A stretch of DNA of 64,000 nucleotides from DATFVA01 sp963832355 (GCA_963832355.1 CAWHTX010000022.1:41660-105659); one strand, 5' to 3'. Numbered from the stretch's first letter, positions 34,732-44,304 are shown. Numbers and translations: made by a program. Notes: generated from the letters alone by a model not told the origin.

Positions 34732-35298
34732 ATGAGAGAATTAACCGATACCGAGATTATCGATTCTGTCAGGAAAGGAAATCAATCTGATTTTGAAATA
34801 CTGGTAGACAGATACAAAAACAAAGCGTTTTCGCTGTTATGCGGCATGCTTAAAGATCAGATGGAAGCGGAGGAGGTTCTGCAGGATGCTTTTCTTAAGG
34901 CATATTATGGTTTGAAAAATTTTAAGCAGGAAGCTAAATTCTCCACATGGTTTTACCGGATAGTCTATAACACGGCATTGACAAGGTTATCGACTAAAAA
35001 GAGAAAAATTGAGAAAGAAATGACTTCAATAGATGAAGAATTAAATATTGCAGATGATTCATATACAGCACAGTCTGAAAAAAAGGAATTAAGTAAATTG
35101 ATAAATGAACTGCTGGATAAACTCCCCGCAAATTATGCATCCGTAATTACAATGTTTTATCTTGAAGAAATGACCTGCGAAGAGATTGCTGAAGTTACGA
35201 ACAGATCAGTTTCAAACGTAAAAGTGCTGCTGCACAGGTCACGAAATGCGCTTAAGGATATCGTCCTTAAGAATAGTTACACAATGGAGCTGCTATGA
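34732..35298 (+). CDS. ECF-type RNA polymerase sigma factor
   Basis: A 188-residue sigma-70 family protein of the extracytoplasmic-function group. Region 2 (residues ~20-90) contains DAFLKAYYGLKNFKQEAKFSTWFYRIVYNTAL, and region 4 (~125-180) is a helix-turn-helix with CEEIAEVTNRSVSNVKVLLHRSRNALK. No region 3 is present. The stop overlaps the anti-sigma gene by 4 bp (ATGA). It lies divergent from the DUF6249 gene and is preceded by a promoter-like element shared with it, suggesting autoregulation. The inducing signal is unknown. Confidence 0.93.
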   Translation: MRELTDTEIIDSVRKGNQSDFEILVDRYKNKAFSLLCGMLKDQMEAEEVLQDAFLKAYYGLKNFKQEAKFSTWFYRIVYNTALTRLSTKKRKIEKEMTSIDEELNIADDSYTAQSEKKELSKLINELLDKLPANYASVITMFYLEEMTCEEIAEVTNRSVSNVKVLLHRSRNALKDIVLKNSYTMELL

Positions 35299-35816
35299 TA
35301 AGACTAACCGATGAGATATTGAACAGATATATTGACGGTGAACTGAGCTCTGCAGAAATGAAAGAGGTTAAGGATATCATTAAAGATTCAGAAGATGCAA
35401 AAAGGCGACTCCTTGCTATGCAGCTTGTTCATAGTGAACTTAAAAATTATCCGGAAAGAAAAACCTCGGCTGATTTTACTTCAATGCTTATGAAGAAGAT
35501 TGTCAGGAGGACTGCGCCAAAGGGACAAAAATATTTTATCTTCTCTATCTCATCAGTATTCGTGCTTATCAGTCTGGGCATTATCGGCTACCTGACTTCT
35601 TATATACTGTCACTGGGAGGCAGTGCTGAGGAAAGCAGCTCCGGAATGGATAGTTTTATTTTTCTGGTTGAAAAACTGGTTGCCGGAATAAAAACACTGT
35701 TCACTTCCGGAAATGTTTCTATTATAGGTTTTATCTTTTCTTTCGCTATAATAATCTCTGCCTGGTTCTTCTTCGACAGTCACCGGCAGGCGAAAGCCAA
35801 GCTCACAAAGTTGTGA
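35295..35816 (+). CDS. Probable membrane anti-sigma factor
   Basis: Its 173 residues begin with a soluble domain (LTDEILNRYIDGELSSAE, then helices to ~70) like the N-terminal anti-sigma domain of zinc-finger-type partners, but it lacks the HxxxCxxC zinc motif. Two membrane segments follow (about residues 77-98 and 138-158). Coupling to the sigma gene through a 4-bp overlap supports the role. The lack of cysteines means it would hold the sigma factor without zinc, if it does so at all. Confidence 0.75.
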   Translation: MIRLTDEILNRYIDGELSSAEMKEVKDIIKDSEDAKRRLLAMQLVHSELKNYPERKTSADFTSMLMKKIVRRTAPKGQKYFIFSISSVFVLISLGIIGYLTSYILSLGGSAEESSSGMDSFIFLVEKLVAGIKTLFTSGNVSIIGFIFSFAIIISAWFFFDSHRQAKAKLTKL

Positions 35817-35889
35817 AGCTAAATCCTGATTGCCAATTCCCTCCTTTTTGTTATTTTTATAATGTTTTCTAAAAAAAATGAGGATGAAA

Positions 35890-36213
35890 ATGCTTGTAAC
35901 CACAACAAACGTTGTTGAGGGAAGAAAAGTTACGCAGTACTTTGGTCTCGTTTCGGGTGAAGCAATAATGGGCGCCAACATTTTTAAGGATATATTTGCC
36001 GGTATCAGGGACATAGTCGGCGGCCGTTCGGCCTCTTATGAAAAAGAACTGCGAAAGGCGAAGGATATAGCAGTTGCAGAAATGATGGAAATCGCCGGGA
36101 CTATGGGAGCAAATGCTGTTATAGGTGTCGACCTTGATTATGAAACTATAGGCGGAGGCAGCGGAAATATGCTGATGGTAAGTGCAAGCGGTACAGCTGT
36201 AATTATTGAATAA
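35890..36213 (+). CDS. YbjQ/UPF0145 family protein
   Basis: A 107-residue protein of the YbjQ family (sometimes called heavy-metal-binding domain), with LVTTTNVVEGRKV, GLVSGEAIMGANIFKDIFAGIRDIVGGRSASYEKEL and MGANAVIGVDLDYE. These form oligomers of unknown function. The frame opens at 35878, but the ATG at 35890 has GAGG six bases upstream and gives the usual MLVTTT start. It lies 60-70 bp after the anti-sigma gene and 16 bp before era. Confidence 0.88.
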   Translation: MLVTTTNVVEGRKVTQYFGLVSGEAIMGANIFKDIFAGIRDIVGGRSASYEKELRKAKDIAVAEMMEIAGTMGANAVIGVDLDYETIGGGSGNMLMVSASGTAVIIE

Positions 36214-36229
36214 AGGTTAAAGAAAAGTT

Positions 36230-37147
36230 ATGAGTACAAAAGCGGGATACGTAGCGATACTGGGATTGCCGAATGTCGGGAAATCGACCTTACTTAATGC
36301 GCTTCTTGCCCAGAAGATCTCTATAGTTAATGAGAAACCGCAGACAACACGCAAAAGAATTCTCGGGATCCTGTCTGAAGAAAATTACCAGATTATCTTT
36401 CTTGATACCCCCGGCATTCTGAAGCCGGCCTATCTCCTTCAGGAAAAAATGATGGACGATGTGAACCGTTCCATTGAAGACGCCGACATATTCATCCTGA
36501 TGATAGATGCCTGTGATGACCCTGAAGGCGACAAACTTCTTTCTCTACCGGAAGTAAGGAAGATCATTGACTCTGACGTCCCGGTTATCCTCGTATTAAA
36601 CAAAGTCGACAAAATTCAGCAGGAAGTTGTTACGGTGATGCTGACGAAGTTTGAAAATAAAGGAAACTTCAAAAGTATAATCCCGCTTGCAGCAAGCGTT
36701 AATTATAATGTTCAGAAAGTACTTGTAGAAATAGTTGATCTCCTTCCCGAAAACCCGAAGTTCTACCCTGAGGATATTGTAGCTGATGCGAATGAAAGAT
36801 TTTTTGTCTCAGAAATTATCAGGGAGAAGATACTTGATCTTTACCGCGAGGAAATTCCTTATTCGGTTGAAGTGCTGATAAATGACTTCAAAGAAAGAGA
36901 GGCTAACAAAGATTATATAGATGCAGAGATCGTTGTAGAAAAAGACAGTCAGAAAGGAATAATAATCGGTAAGCAGGGAGCCGCTATAAAAAAGCTTGGG
37001 GAGGAATCACGTAAGGCAGTGGAAGAATTTCTGGGGAGGGAAGTATACCTTGAACTTCGCGTGAAGGTAAGAAAAAACTGGCGTTCGGATGAAAAGATGC
37101 TTCGTTATTTCGGTTATTCACACGAAAAAGAGAAAGGTAAATCATAG
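36230..37147 (+). CDS. era: GTPase Era
   Basis: Era binds 16S rRNA near its 3' end and assists small-subunit assembly. The GTPase motifs are GLPNVGKSTL (residues ~13-22), DTPGIL, and NKVD; the C-terminal KH domain with VVEKDSQKGIIIGKQGAAIKKLGEESRKAVEEFLG is complete. 305 residues is standard. The stop is followed 18 bp later by a transporter gene. Confidence 0.96.
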   Translation: MSTKAGYVAILGLPNVGKSTLLNALLAQKISIVNEKPQTTRKRILGILSEENYQIIFLDTPGILKPAYLLQEKMMDDVNRSIEDADIFILMIDACDDPEGDKLLSLPEVRKIIDSDVPVILVLNKVDKIQQEVVTVMLTKFENKGNFKSIIPLAASVNYNVQKVLVEIVDLLPENPKFYPEDIVADANERFFVSEIIREKILDLYREEIPYSVEVLINDFKEREANKDYIDAEIVVEKDSQKGIIIGKQGAAIKKLGEESRKAVEEFLGREVYLELRVKVRKNWRSDEKMLRYFGYSHEKEKGKS

Positions 37148-37165
37148 AATTTACTCCCTGTATCC

Positions 37166-38077
37166 ATGAATAAATTCAAAGGTGAAATTGCTCTAATTAC
37201 TGCTACCATTATATGGGGAGCAACTTTTACAATCATCAAGACTGCCCTGCATGATGCTTCTCCCCTGGTGTTTATCTCTCTTCGTTTTACTTTTGCAGCA
37301 CTGATCCTCCTTCCGTTTATGTTCAAAGCATTGAGAAGCATTACAAAACCGGTACTGCTTGGAGGTATTCTCCTGGGCTTGTTCTATTTCCTCGGCTTCT
37401 CAACCCAGACGATAGGATTAAATTATACCTCCGCCACAAAATCGGGATTCATCACCGGTACGTTCGTTATTTTTACCCCGCTGCTTCAGATAATAATTGA
37501 AAGAAGACTCCCGTCTAAAGGAAGTGTGATCGGAATTATTTTATCTGTAATGGGACTGATTCTTCTATCAAGTACAGGCACATCAATACTGTCGGTCTTC
37601 TCCGAAATCGGTGAGGGTTTTAATATAGGAGACTTCTTCACTTTATTATGTGCTTTTTTCTTCTCTCTTTATGTAGTCTATCTTGATATTATAAGCAAGA
37701 AATTCGATTATAAACCGCTTGTGTTCCTTCAGATCGCTGTTACAGGTGTGTGCGGAATACTGGCAGCGTTCGCTCTGGCGTTCTTCGGACTGGAGACGCC
37801 GCACCTGCAATTAACTGCCAACTTAATTTTTGCCGTGGGATATACATCAATACTTGCCACCATCTTAACTACTATTATACTGACTAAGTACCAGAAGCTG
37901 ATTTTACCTGCCAGGGCAGGAATAATTTATGCGCTGGAACCTATTTTTTCTGCCCTGGTTGCGTTCTTTGTGTTGAGAGAAAAAATTTCTAATTTTGGAT
38001 TGATAGGAGGCGCACTTATATTTTCAGGACTTCTGGTCTCTGAGGTGATTGATAAAAAAACGAAACAGTATGAGTAA
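37166..38077 (+). CDS. EamA/DMT-family transporter
   Basis: A 303-residue protein with ten membrane segments arranged as two EamA repeats (first ~5-140, second ~150-295). WGATFTIIKTALHDASPLVFISLRF and PARAGIIYALEPIFSALVAFFVLRE are typical. Members export amino acids, sugars or metabolites; the substrate is not predictable. Its end overlaps the acylphosphatase start by 8 bp. Confidence 0.9.
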   Translation: MNKFKGEIALITATIIWGATFTIIKTALHDASPLVFISLRFTFAALILLPFMFKALRSITKPVLLGGILLGLFYFLGFSTQTIGLNYTSATKSGFITGTFVIFTPLLQIIIERRLPSKGSVIGIILSVMGLILLSSTGTSILSVFSEIGEGFNIGDFFTLLCAFFFSLYVVYLDIISKKFDYKPLVFLQIAVTGVCGILAAFALAFFGLETPHLQLTANLIFAVGYTSILATILTTIILTKYQKLILPARAGIIYALEPIFSALVAFFVLREKISNFGLIGGALIFSGLLVSEVIDKKTKQYE

Positions 38078-38354
38078 TAAAGAGAAACGTGCGGAAATAA
38101 TTGCGAATGGACTTGTGCAGGGTGTTGGGTTCAGATACTTTATCATTAAAAATGCCGAAAGTCTTGGTTTAACTGGTTATACAAAAAATTTATTTTCCGG
38201 TGAAGTCCTTACAGTAGTTGAGGGAAGCAGAGCTAAGATTGAGGAATTGTTTAACAGAATTAAAGTTGGTCCGTCACACGCTTCGGTGAGAAACTGCAAG
38301 ATCGACTGGGGAGAAAGTAAAAATGAATTTACACATTTCGAGATAAGGTATTGA
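38070..38354 (+). CDS. acyP: Acylphosphatase
   Basis: Hydrolyses carboxyl-phosphate bonds such as in acetyl phosphate or 1,3-bisphosphoglycerate. The catalytic signature ANGLVQGVGFRYFI holds the essential Arg, and GYTKNLFSGEVLTVVEG holds the Asn. I use ATG 38070 (MSNKEKR); a TTG at 38049 would add seven residues. The protein is 94 residues. It overlaps ispF by 4 bp (TTGA). Confidence 0.93.
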   Translation: MSNKEKRAEIIANGLVQGVGFRYFIIKNAESLGLTGYTKNLFSGEVLTVVEGSRAKIEELFNRIKVGPSHASVRNCKIDWGESKNEFTHFEIRY

Positions 38355-38839
38355 ACCAGCAATTCAGAACCGGATTCGGTTTTGACGTACACGAACTTAC
38401 AGAAGGCCGTAAGCTCATCCTTGGCGGAATAAATATTCCTCATTCCAAAGGACTGCTTGGTCATTCAGATGCGGATGCACTTCTTCATTCCATTACCGAT
38501 GCAATGCTGGGTGCTCTGGCCCTGGGCGACATCGGGCAGCATTTCCCGGATACAAATGCGGAATTCAAAGATGCTGACAGTTCGATGTTCCTCAGACTAA
38601 CTTACAAGATGGTAAAACAGAAAGGTTATTCTCTCGGTAATATAGATGCAATGATCTCTCTTCAGCAGCCTAAGATTGCAAAGTATATTATGAAGATGCG
38701 GGAAAATATAGCTTCGATACTTGGTGTAGGACTTAACCAGGTATCGGTAAAGGCAGGCACAAATGAAAAACTGGGTTTCGTAGGCAGGGAAGAGGGAGTT
38801 GCAGTTTTTTCAACCGTGCTTTTAATTAAAGATATTTAA
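38351..38839 (+). CDS. ispF: 2-C-methyl-D-erythritol 2,4-cyclodiphosphate synthase
   Basis: IspF forms the cyclic diphosphate of the non-mevalonate isoprenoid pathway. The metal site GFDVH (D, H) and H of GHSDADALLHSITDAMLGA are present, as are the FPDTNAEFKDADS loop and KAGTNEKLGFVGREEGVA end. At 162 residues it is full length. The start is TTG at 38351 within a TTGA overlap with acyP; the AAGG three bases upstream supports it and no nearby ATG exists. Confidence 0.95.
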   Translation: MNQQFRTGFGFDVHELTEGRKLILGGINIPHSKGLLGHSDADALLHSITDAMLGALALGDIGQHFPDTNAEFKDADSSMFLRLTYKMVKQKGYSLGNIDAMISLQQPKIAKYIMKMRENIASILGVGLNQVSVKAGTNEKLGFVGREEGVAVFSTVLLIKDI

Positions 38840-38841
38840 GT

Positions 38842-39453
38842 ATGATTGAACATGTCCTCGAATTCATCTCCCAGCTTACTCCGTTCTGGATCTATGTAGC
38901 ATTATTCTTCTTCTCTTTTGTTGAGAATGTATTTCCGCCTTCCCCGAGCGACCTTGTTATTGTTGTCGGGGGTTCCTTGATAGGAACAGGGGAACTGCAT
39001 TTTATTCCGACACTTATAATTACTACCATCGGCAGCGTCATCGGGTTTATGACATTATTCTATATCGGTACTCAGCTCGACCGGAAAGTAATCCAGGCAG
39101 GGAAAATAAAATTTATTTCAATTGAGGCTCTGACCAAGGTGGAACTGTGGTTTAAGAAATGGGGCTACTGGATAATACTCGCAAACCGTTTCCTTCCCGG
39201 CACGCGATCGGTCATTTCATTCTTTGCCGGACTGAGTGAACTTGATTTCAGGAAAACTGCAATTCTTGCTGGGATCAGCGCTTTCATCTGGAATGCGATT
39301 ATTATTTACCTTGGCCTTATATTCGGGCATAATATTGAGGCAATCGACAATTGGCTCTCAACTTATAGTAATATAGCCTGGATTGTAACCGGCATTGTAG
39401 TGGTGTTCGTAGCCCTGAGATTTATATTTAAGAAAAGGAAAATACAGAATTGA
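38842..39453 (+). CDS. DedA-family (VTT domain) membrane protein
   Basis: A 203-residue DedA protein with the VTT/SNARE-associated motif: FVENVFPPSPSDLVIVVGGSLIGTG and the conserved RFLPGTRSVISFFAGLSEL. About five hydrophobic segments. DedA proteins act as lipid scramblases or flippases for undecaprenyl phosphate or phosphatidylethanolamine in several bacteria. Its stop overlaps lnt (TTGA). Confidence 0.9.
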   Translation: MIEHVLEFISQLTPFWIYVALFFFSFVENVFPPSPSDLVIVVGGSLIGTGELHFIPTLIITTIGSVIGFMTLFYIGTQLDRKVIQAGKIKFISIEALTKVELWFKKWGYWIILANRFLPGTRSVISFFAGLSELDFRKTAILAGISAFIWNAIIIYLGLIFGHNIEAIDNWLSTYSNIAWIVTGIVVVFVALRFIFKKRKIQN

Positions 39454-41128
39454 AATTATTCTTCTGGAAAAACCGGCCGTTTATTTCTGAAGAAGAAAAG
39501 AAACTTAAAAGAAAAGACAGGCTTCTGCTGGTTATCAGTGGAATTTTTCTCGGGGTATCATTTCCTCCGTTTCCTTTTCCATTCACAATTTTAATGCTTA
39601 TTGGATTGGTTCCTTATCTGATCGTTATCGAACGTCGCGGCAGGCTGATCGAAATAAATTCAGCTACATACCTGATGGCGTTTGTTTTCGGACTACTAAC
39701 CATCTACTGGGTGGGCAGCTGGCAGCCGAAAGCAGATCCCTTCCTTATGATCTCGGGCATTCTGCTTCTCTTCGTAAATCCTGTCTTCTTCCTTATACCT
39801 TCAACACTCTTGTATTTTTCGAGAAAGATATTTCCGTTATCGGTGACGCTCTTTCTTTTGCCGCTCTTCTGGGTAACCTATGAATATTTATATATGCTTA
39901 CTGAGCTGAGCTTCCCCTGGCTGACGCTGGCAAACGGACTCCCGCATTTCATTACATTTATCCAGATTTCCGATATTGTTGGGACGCTTGGTTTATCCCT
40001 GCTGGTTGTCTTATATCAATGTACTCCTCTATAAAGGGATATCATTTTACGCACTTGAAAAGAAAATATTCGTATATCCATTTCGGCATCGGGGCTGCGC
40101 TGATAATCATTATTTTAGGTTACGGGGCATACAGGTTAAACACATTTAAGATATCTGATAAGACTGTACGGGTAGGACTGATACAGCCAAACCTTGATCC
40201 ATGGGAAAAATGGAGCGGCGGAAGTGTAGAACAGCTTACGCATATGTATCTTGATATGTCGCGCGAAGCTGTTAACAAAGGAGCAGAACTGGTTGTCTGG
40301 CCCGAAACAGCACTTCCTGTTTTTCTACTGAGCGGCCAGTACCGAAGTTCACTCGATTCAATTTATACTTTTGCGCGGACGGAGAAAGTCTGGATACTTA
40401 CAGGGATGCCGGATATCAGGTATTATGAAAAAGGACCAAACCTTCCGGAGGACGCAAAGTACAGCGAGATAGGGAAATATTATTATAGGACTTACAACGC
40501 CATTTTCCTTTTCTCACCATACACAACGCATATTCAGCGTTATGGGAAGATGAAGCTGGTTCCTTTCGGCGAACGCGTTCCATACGTTGATACTTTTCCT
40601 TTCCTGGCTGATCTTCTGCAGTGGGGTGTGGGCATTTCAGGCTGGAATGTTGGAAAGGATACGCTTGTATTCAAGCTTCCGTTAAAGATCAAAAACGAAA
40701 ATGCAAAGGATACCTTAAAATTAAACGGGCTGGTTTGTTACGAGTCGATTTATCCTGACTTCGTGTCGGCGTTTGTCAGGAAAGGAGCCCAGCTAATTAC
40801 TGTTGTAACCAACGACAGCTGGTACGGCAATTCAAGCGGTCCCTATCAGCATGAAGAAATATCGGTCCTTCGTGCCGTAGAGAACCGCCGCTCTGTACTT
40901 CGGGCGGCTAACGGAGGAATAAGCTGCTTCATAAACCCGCTGGGCATCACAAAAGCACATTCGGAAATGTTCACAAAAGATATTATAGTACAGGATGTGC
41001 CGCTGGAAACCGAAGAGACAGTTTATACAAAAACACACTCGCTTATCCCGGTACTATGTTCGGTGTTCTCCCTTTGGGTTCTGGGCATATTCATTTTGAA
41101 GAAAATAAAAACAAAGTTTAATCTTTAA
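39450..41128 (+). CDS. lnt: Apolipoprotein N-acyltransferase, interrupted by two +1 frameshifts
   Basis: Lnt adds the third fatty acid to lipoproteins at the inner membrane. The N-terminal part (39450-~40012) has the membrane segments and FLGVSFPPFPFPF; the C-terminal part (from ~40065, frame 2) has the nitrilase domain with WPETALPVFLL (Glu), KMKLVPFGERV (Lys) and NGLVCYESIYPDF (Cys). Between them, about 16 codons in the third frame read INVLLYKGISFYALEKK, which fits Lnt. So one extra base near 40012-40014 and one in the A-run near 40065 explain all. The start is TTG 39450. Lnt is normally essential, so sequencing error is the likelier cause. Confidence 0.85.
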
Positions 41129-41159
41129 GTTCTAATATTCAGAAAAAAGCAGAAGTAAA

Positions 41160-42194
41160 ATGGCTGACAAATTTATTGATTTAAGAAGTGATACGGTAAC
41201 CCGTCCCTCTGAAGGGATGAGGAAAGCAATGTATGAGGCAGAAGTAGGCGACGATGTCTTCCAGGAAGATCCATCGGTTAATAAGCTGCAGGAATATGCT
41301 GCGGAAATCCTGGGCAAGGATGCCGCTCTTTTCGTCCCAAGCGGAGTGATGGGAAACCAGATCTGTCTTAACGTGTTAACAAATCCCGGTGATGAAGTAA
41401 TATGCGAAAGAGACGCACATATTTTTAACTATGAGTCCGGCTCTCCCGCAGCGTTAAGCGGAATACAGATCTCTCCGATTGAAGGTAAGAACGGGGTTAT
41501 TACTCCCGGGCTGGTTGAACCATGGATTCGTCCTGCGAGTGCTTACTATATGGCGAAAACAAAAGTAATTGAAGTGGAGAATACTCATAACAGGGCAAGC
41601 GGTGCCGTTCAGCCTCTTGATAATATTATTGCGCTGAGGAAGCTCGCCAAAAAATATAACCTGTACTCTCACCTGGATGGTGCCAGGATATGGAATGCAT
41701 CAGCTGCAACGGGTATTCCCGTAAAGGACTATGCGGAGCACTTTGACACAATTTCCTGTTGTCTCTCAAAAGGACTCGGTGCGCCTGTCGGCTCAATCAT
41801 CGGCGGAACAAAAGAATTCATTAAGGAAGCCTTCCGTGTAAGAAAAGCATGGGGCGGCGGTATGAGGCAGGTAGGTATTATCGCAGCAGCAGGTCTCTAC
41901 GCCCTGAAGAATAATAGAGAACGACTGGAAGAAGATCACAGGAAAGCGAAGATCCTGGCAGAAACAATCTCGGAAATTCCTTCTCTTGAGATAGATATGA
42001 ATGCCGTCCAGACAAATATCCTGATATTCAAGCCTCTGAAGATGACAGTTGATAAAGCAATTGAAGAGTGCAGAAAAAAAGGATTACTGATCTCGCTGGG
42101 GAAAGTCGATTCACTCAGGGCAATTGCTCATCTTGATGTAAGTTTTGAAGAAATTGAAAAAGCACAGGAAATAATCAGAAATGTTTTTAAGTGA
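41160..42194 (+). CDS. ltaE: Low-specificity L-threonine aldolase
   Basis: A PLP enzyme cleaving threonine or allo-threonine to glycine and acetaldehyde. RSDTVTRPSEGMRKAM at the N-terminus, EVENTHNRASGAVQP, HLDGARIWNA (Asp-PLP), and CLSKGLGAPVGSIIGG with the Schiff-base Lys are all present. The 344-residue length is normal. The next gene starts inside its stop region. Confidence 0.93.
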   Translation: MADKFIDLRSDTVTRPSEGMRKAMYEAEVGDDVFQEDPSVNKLQEYAAEILGKDAALFVPSGVMGNQICLNVLTNPGDEVICERDAHIFNYESGSPAALSGIQISPIEGKNGVITPGLVEPWIRPASAYYMAKTKVIEVENTHNRASGAVQPLDNIIALRKLAKKYNLYSHLDGARIWNASAATGIPVKDYAEHFDTISCCLSKGLGAPVGSIIGGTKEFIKEAFRVRKAWGGGMRQVGIIAAAGLYALKNNRERLEEDHRKAKILAETISEIPSLEIDMNAVQTNILIFKPLKMTVDKAIEECRKKGLLISLGKVDSLRAIAHLDVSFEEIEKAQEIIRNVFK

Positions 42195-42199
42195 TAATT

Positions 42200-42637
42200 A
42201 TGGATATACAAAAATTTAAACACGTAATTCCGATAAAGGTAAGATTCAGCGACCTGGATGCAATGGGTCATGTGAATAATGCTGCCTATTTATCATTCCT
42301 GGAAGAAGCAAGACTTGCGTATTATAACCACGTTTTGAACATAGACACTAACAAGCTTGAATTTAATGCTGTCGTTGCCAGAATTGAGATAGACTATCTG
42401 GAGCAGATCAGGCTTGGAGATAAAGTGGAGGTTTATACAAGAACAGGAAAGATAGGTAATAAAAGTTCCGATGTTGAACACCTGATTGTAATTGTGGATA
42501 AGCAGAACAGAAAAATTGCCGCAAGGGCACTTACCAAGCTGGTTTCATTTGATTATAAAACGAATAAAACCATACCTGTTCCGGATAAAGATCGTTCAAT
42601 TATTGAAATGTTCGAAAGCGGTGACAAAGAGGTATAA
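42200..42637 (+). CDS. Acyl-CoA thioesterase, 4HBT hotdog family
   Basis: A 145-residue hotdog-fold thioesterase. VRFSDLDAMGHVNNAAYLSFLEEAR has the catalytic Asp and the HVNNAxY helix. I place the start at ATG 42200; an in-frame GTG at 42191 is also possible. It overlaps or abuts ltaE and converges with the regulator gene 3 bp downstream. A second hotdog gene closes the beta-oxidation cluster at 53.1 kb. Confidence 0.9.
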   Translation: MDIQKFKHVIPIKVRFSDLDAMGHVNNAAYLSFLEEARLAYYNHVLNIDTNKLEFNAVVARIEIDYLEQIRLGDKVEVYTRTGKIGNKSSDVEHLIVIVDKQNRKIAARALTKLVSFDYKTNKTIPVPDKDRSIIEMFESGDKEV

Positions 42638-42640
42638 GAA

Positions 42641-44149
42641 TTATATAGATTCTTCATCTTTAATTTTATCTAACGTATCCTGAAGTTTCATAAGACGGAC
42701 TTTGTTCTCATACACAGTTGGTTCGGCTATTCTTTCCCTGCAGTCCATTATCTGGCAGCGTTCACAGGTATCATTAACGGTTATAACCGGTATTGACGGA
42801 TCATCTGCAAATGAAATTCTCTGCCTTAGTTCTTCGTTCATCAGAAAGCCGAGCGTAACGCTGTAACTGGTATTTTTCAGAAGTGTTGAATCCTTTGCGA
42901 TAGATATGGTCAGATACTGATTGCCGGAGTTAATAAAAACAGATTTCTGAATGCCGGCCACTGTTTGTCCTGTCTTATTACTTTTATACTGCTTCTTTTC
43001 TAATTTCCTGATGACGTTTACCGACTGCCATCTTCTGCAGTAATGCTCTGAAGTATTGTAACCACCGGGATTCTCCTTGGTATTCAGTCTTATTTCTTTT
43101 GAAAGAGTAAATGTATCGGAACCCTTCTCTGAATTGAACCTGTGAAAGAAGAATGTGTTAATATTAAAATACCTGGATAACAGATTGGTTATTCTCTGCA
43201 TCAGCATTTCTGCTGAGGCATTATATTTCTGAAGAAGCGACAAAAGAAATTTATCATCAAAATCATTATTGATGAAAAACTTTTTCATATCAGCAAGTAA
43301 ATTTTCTTTATTTATGATCAATGCAGTGGCAAAGTATGAGGCTCTGAGATTGTTCAGCAGCTGATCAAAGGAATCAAGTCTGAGATTTGAATAAATGTGA
43401 GCACGTTCGGTAATGTTAAGATGATTGTATGCTATTTCTTTACCTAAAATAAAAGCCTTCTGTGAATCTGTTAACCTTTCATTCAGAAGGATCTTTTTCT
43501 TCTTTCCATTCTGAATATTGATCCCCCTTATAATACTGAATTCCTCTGATTCGGATATGACCCGTTCCTTAACTTCATAATGAAATTCCTCTTCAATTAT
43601 TTTACGCAGGGTATTAAACTTTAACGGAGCCTTATAGGTAAATCCTATTTTCTTCAGGAATTTATTAACTGCTTCTTCAAGCTCGGGAAAATAATTCTCA
43701 TTTAATTCCTTATAAGTTCTTATAGCAGTTTTGCTGAAATTATTCTGGGAATTTTCAAGACCCTTTGCCAGTTCAATTAAAGTTGAAACCAGGGCACTGA
43801 GCTGAAGCGGGGCAAGAGATATCTGATGCAAAAGTTTATTGATATCTATTCCGTAATGGTCCAGGGGAAGCTGCTCAAGAATATTGGATTCAAGCAGTTC
43901 ACTGACCGGGGCAAGATTCTTTGTCAGCTTAAGTGAAACCAGCCTGTCATATGATACGTCGAGTGCATCTGCAAGTACTGCTATTTTATCAGACTTGGGA
44001 TATTTTTTCCCATTTTCGATTTCATTCAGATAAGATGATGAAAGGGAAGTTCTCTTTGCCAGTTCAGCAAGGGACAGATCTTTATCAAGTCTCAGCTGCT
44101 TCAGCTTCAACCCGAATATTAACCTGATATTATTTTCGGATAATTTCAT
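42641..44149 (-). CDS. XRE-family acyl-CoA-responsive regulator, PrpR/RamB/ScfR-like
   Basis: A 502-residue regulator. Residues 12-66 are an XRE helix-turn-helix (LAKRTSLSSSYLNEIENGKK). The middle resembles the ImmA/IrrE-like DUF955 domain but lacks the HExxH metal site (GKEIAYNH instead). The C-terminus has cysteines in HYCRRW (~371) and CERCQIMDC (~463-471), as in the short-chain-acyl regulator domain of mycobacterial PrpR, where cysteines bind a 4Fe-4S cluster and acyl-CoA is sensed. It is divergent from the fatty-acid operon, so it likely controls that operon and responds to its acyl-CoAs. Confidence 0.82.
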   Translation of the reverse strand: MKLSENNIRLIFGLKLKQLRLDKDLSLAELAKRTSLSSSYLNEIENGKKYPKSDKIAVLADALDVSYDRLVSLKLTKNLAPVSELLESNILEQLPLDHYGIDINKLLHQISLAPLQLSALVSTLIELAKGLENSQNNFSKTAIRTYKELNENYFPELEEAVNKFLKKIGFTYKAPLKFNTLRKIIEEEFHYEVKERVISESEEFSIIRGINIQNGKKKKILLNERLTDSQKAFILGKEIAYNHLNITERAHIYSNLRLDSFDQLLNNLRASYFATALIINKENLLADMKKFFINNDFDDKFLLSLLQKYNASAEMLMQRITNLLSRYFNINTFFFHRFNSEKGSDTFTLSKEIRLNTKENPGGYNTSEHYCRRWQSVNVIRKLEKKQYKSNKTGQTVAGIQKSVFINSGNQYLTISIAKDSTLLKNTSYSVTLGFLMNEELRQRISFADDPSIPVITVNDTCERCQIMDCRERIAEPTVYENKVRLMKLQDTLDKIKDEESI

Positions 44150-44304
44150 GGAGTATTTGATATCACACTGCTTTATTGATTAAATATACAAAATTTAGTA
44201 GATGTATAGCAAAGATTCATTATCAGCGAATATTCGCTTGCTAATTTGATACGTTCTTCTTATTTTTTTATGCAAATATTAACCATAGATAATGGGGAAA
44301 GGTT

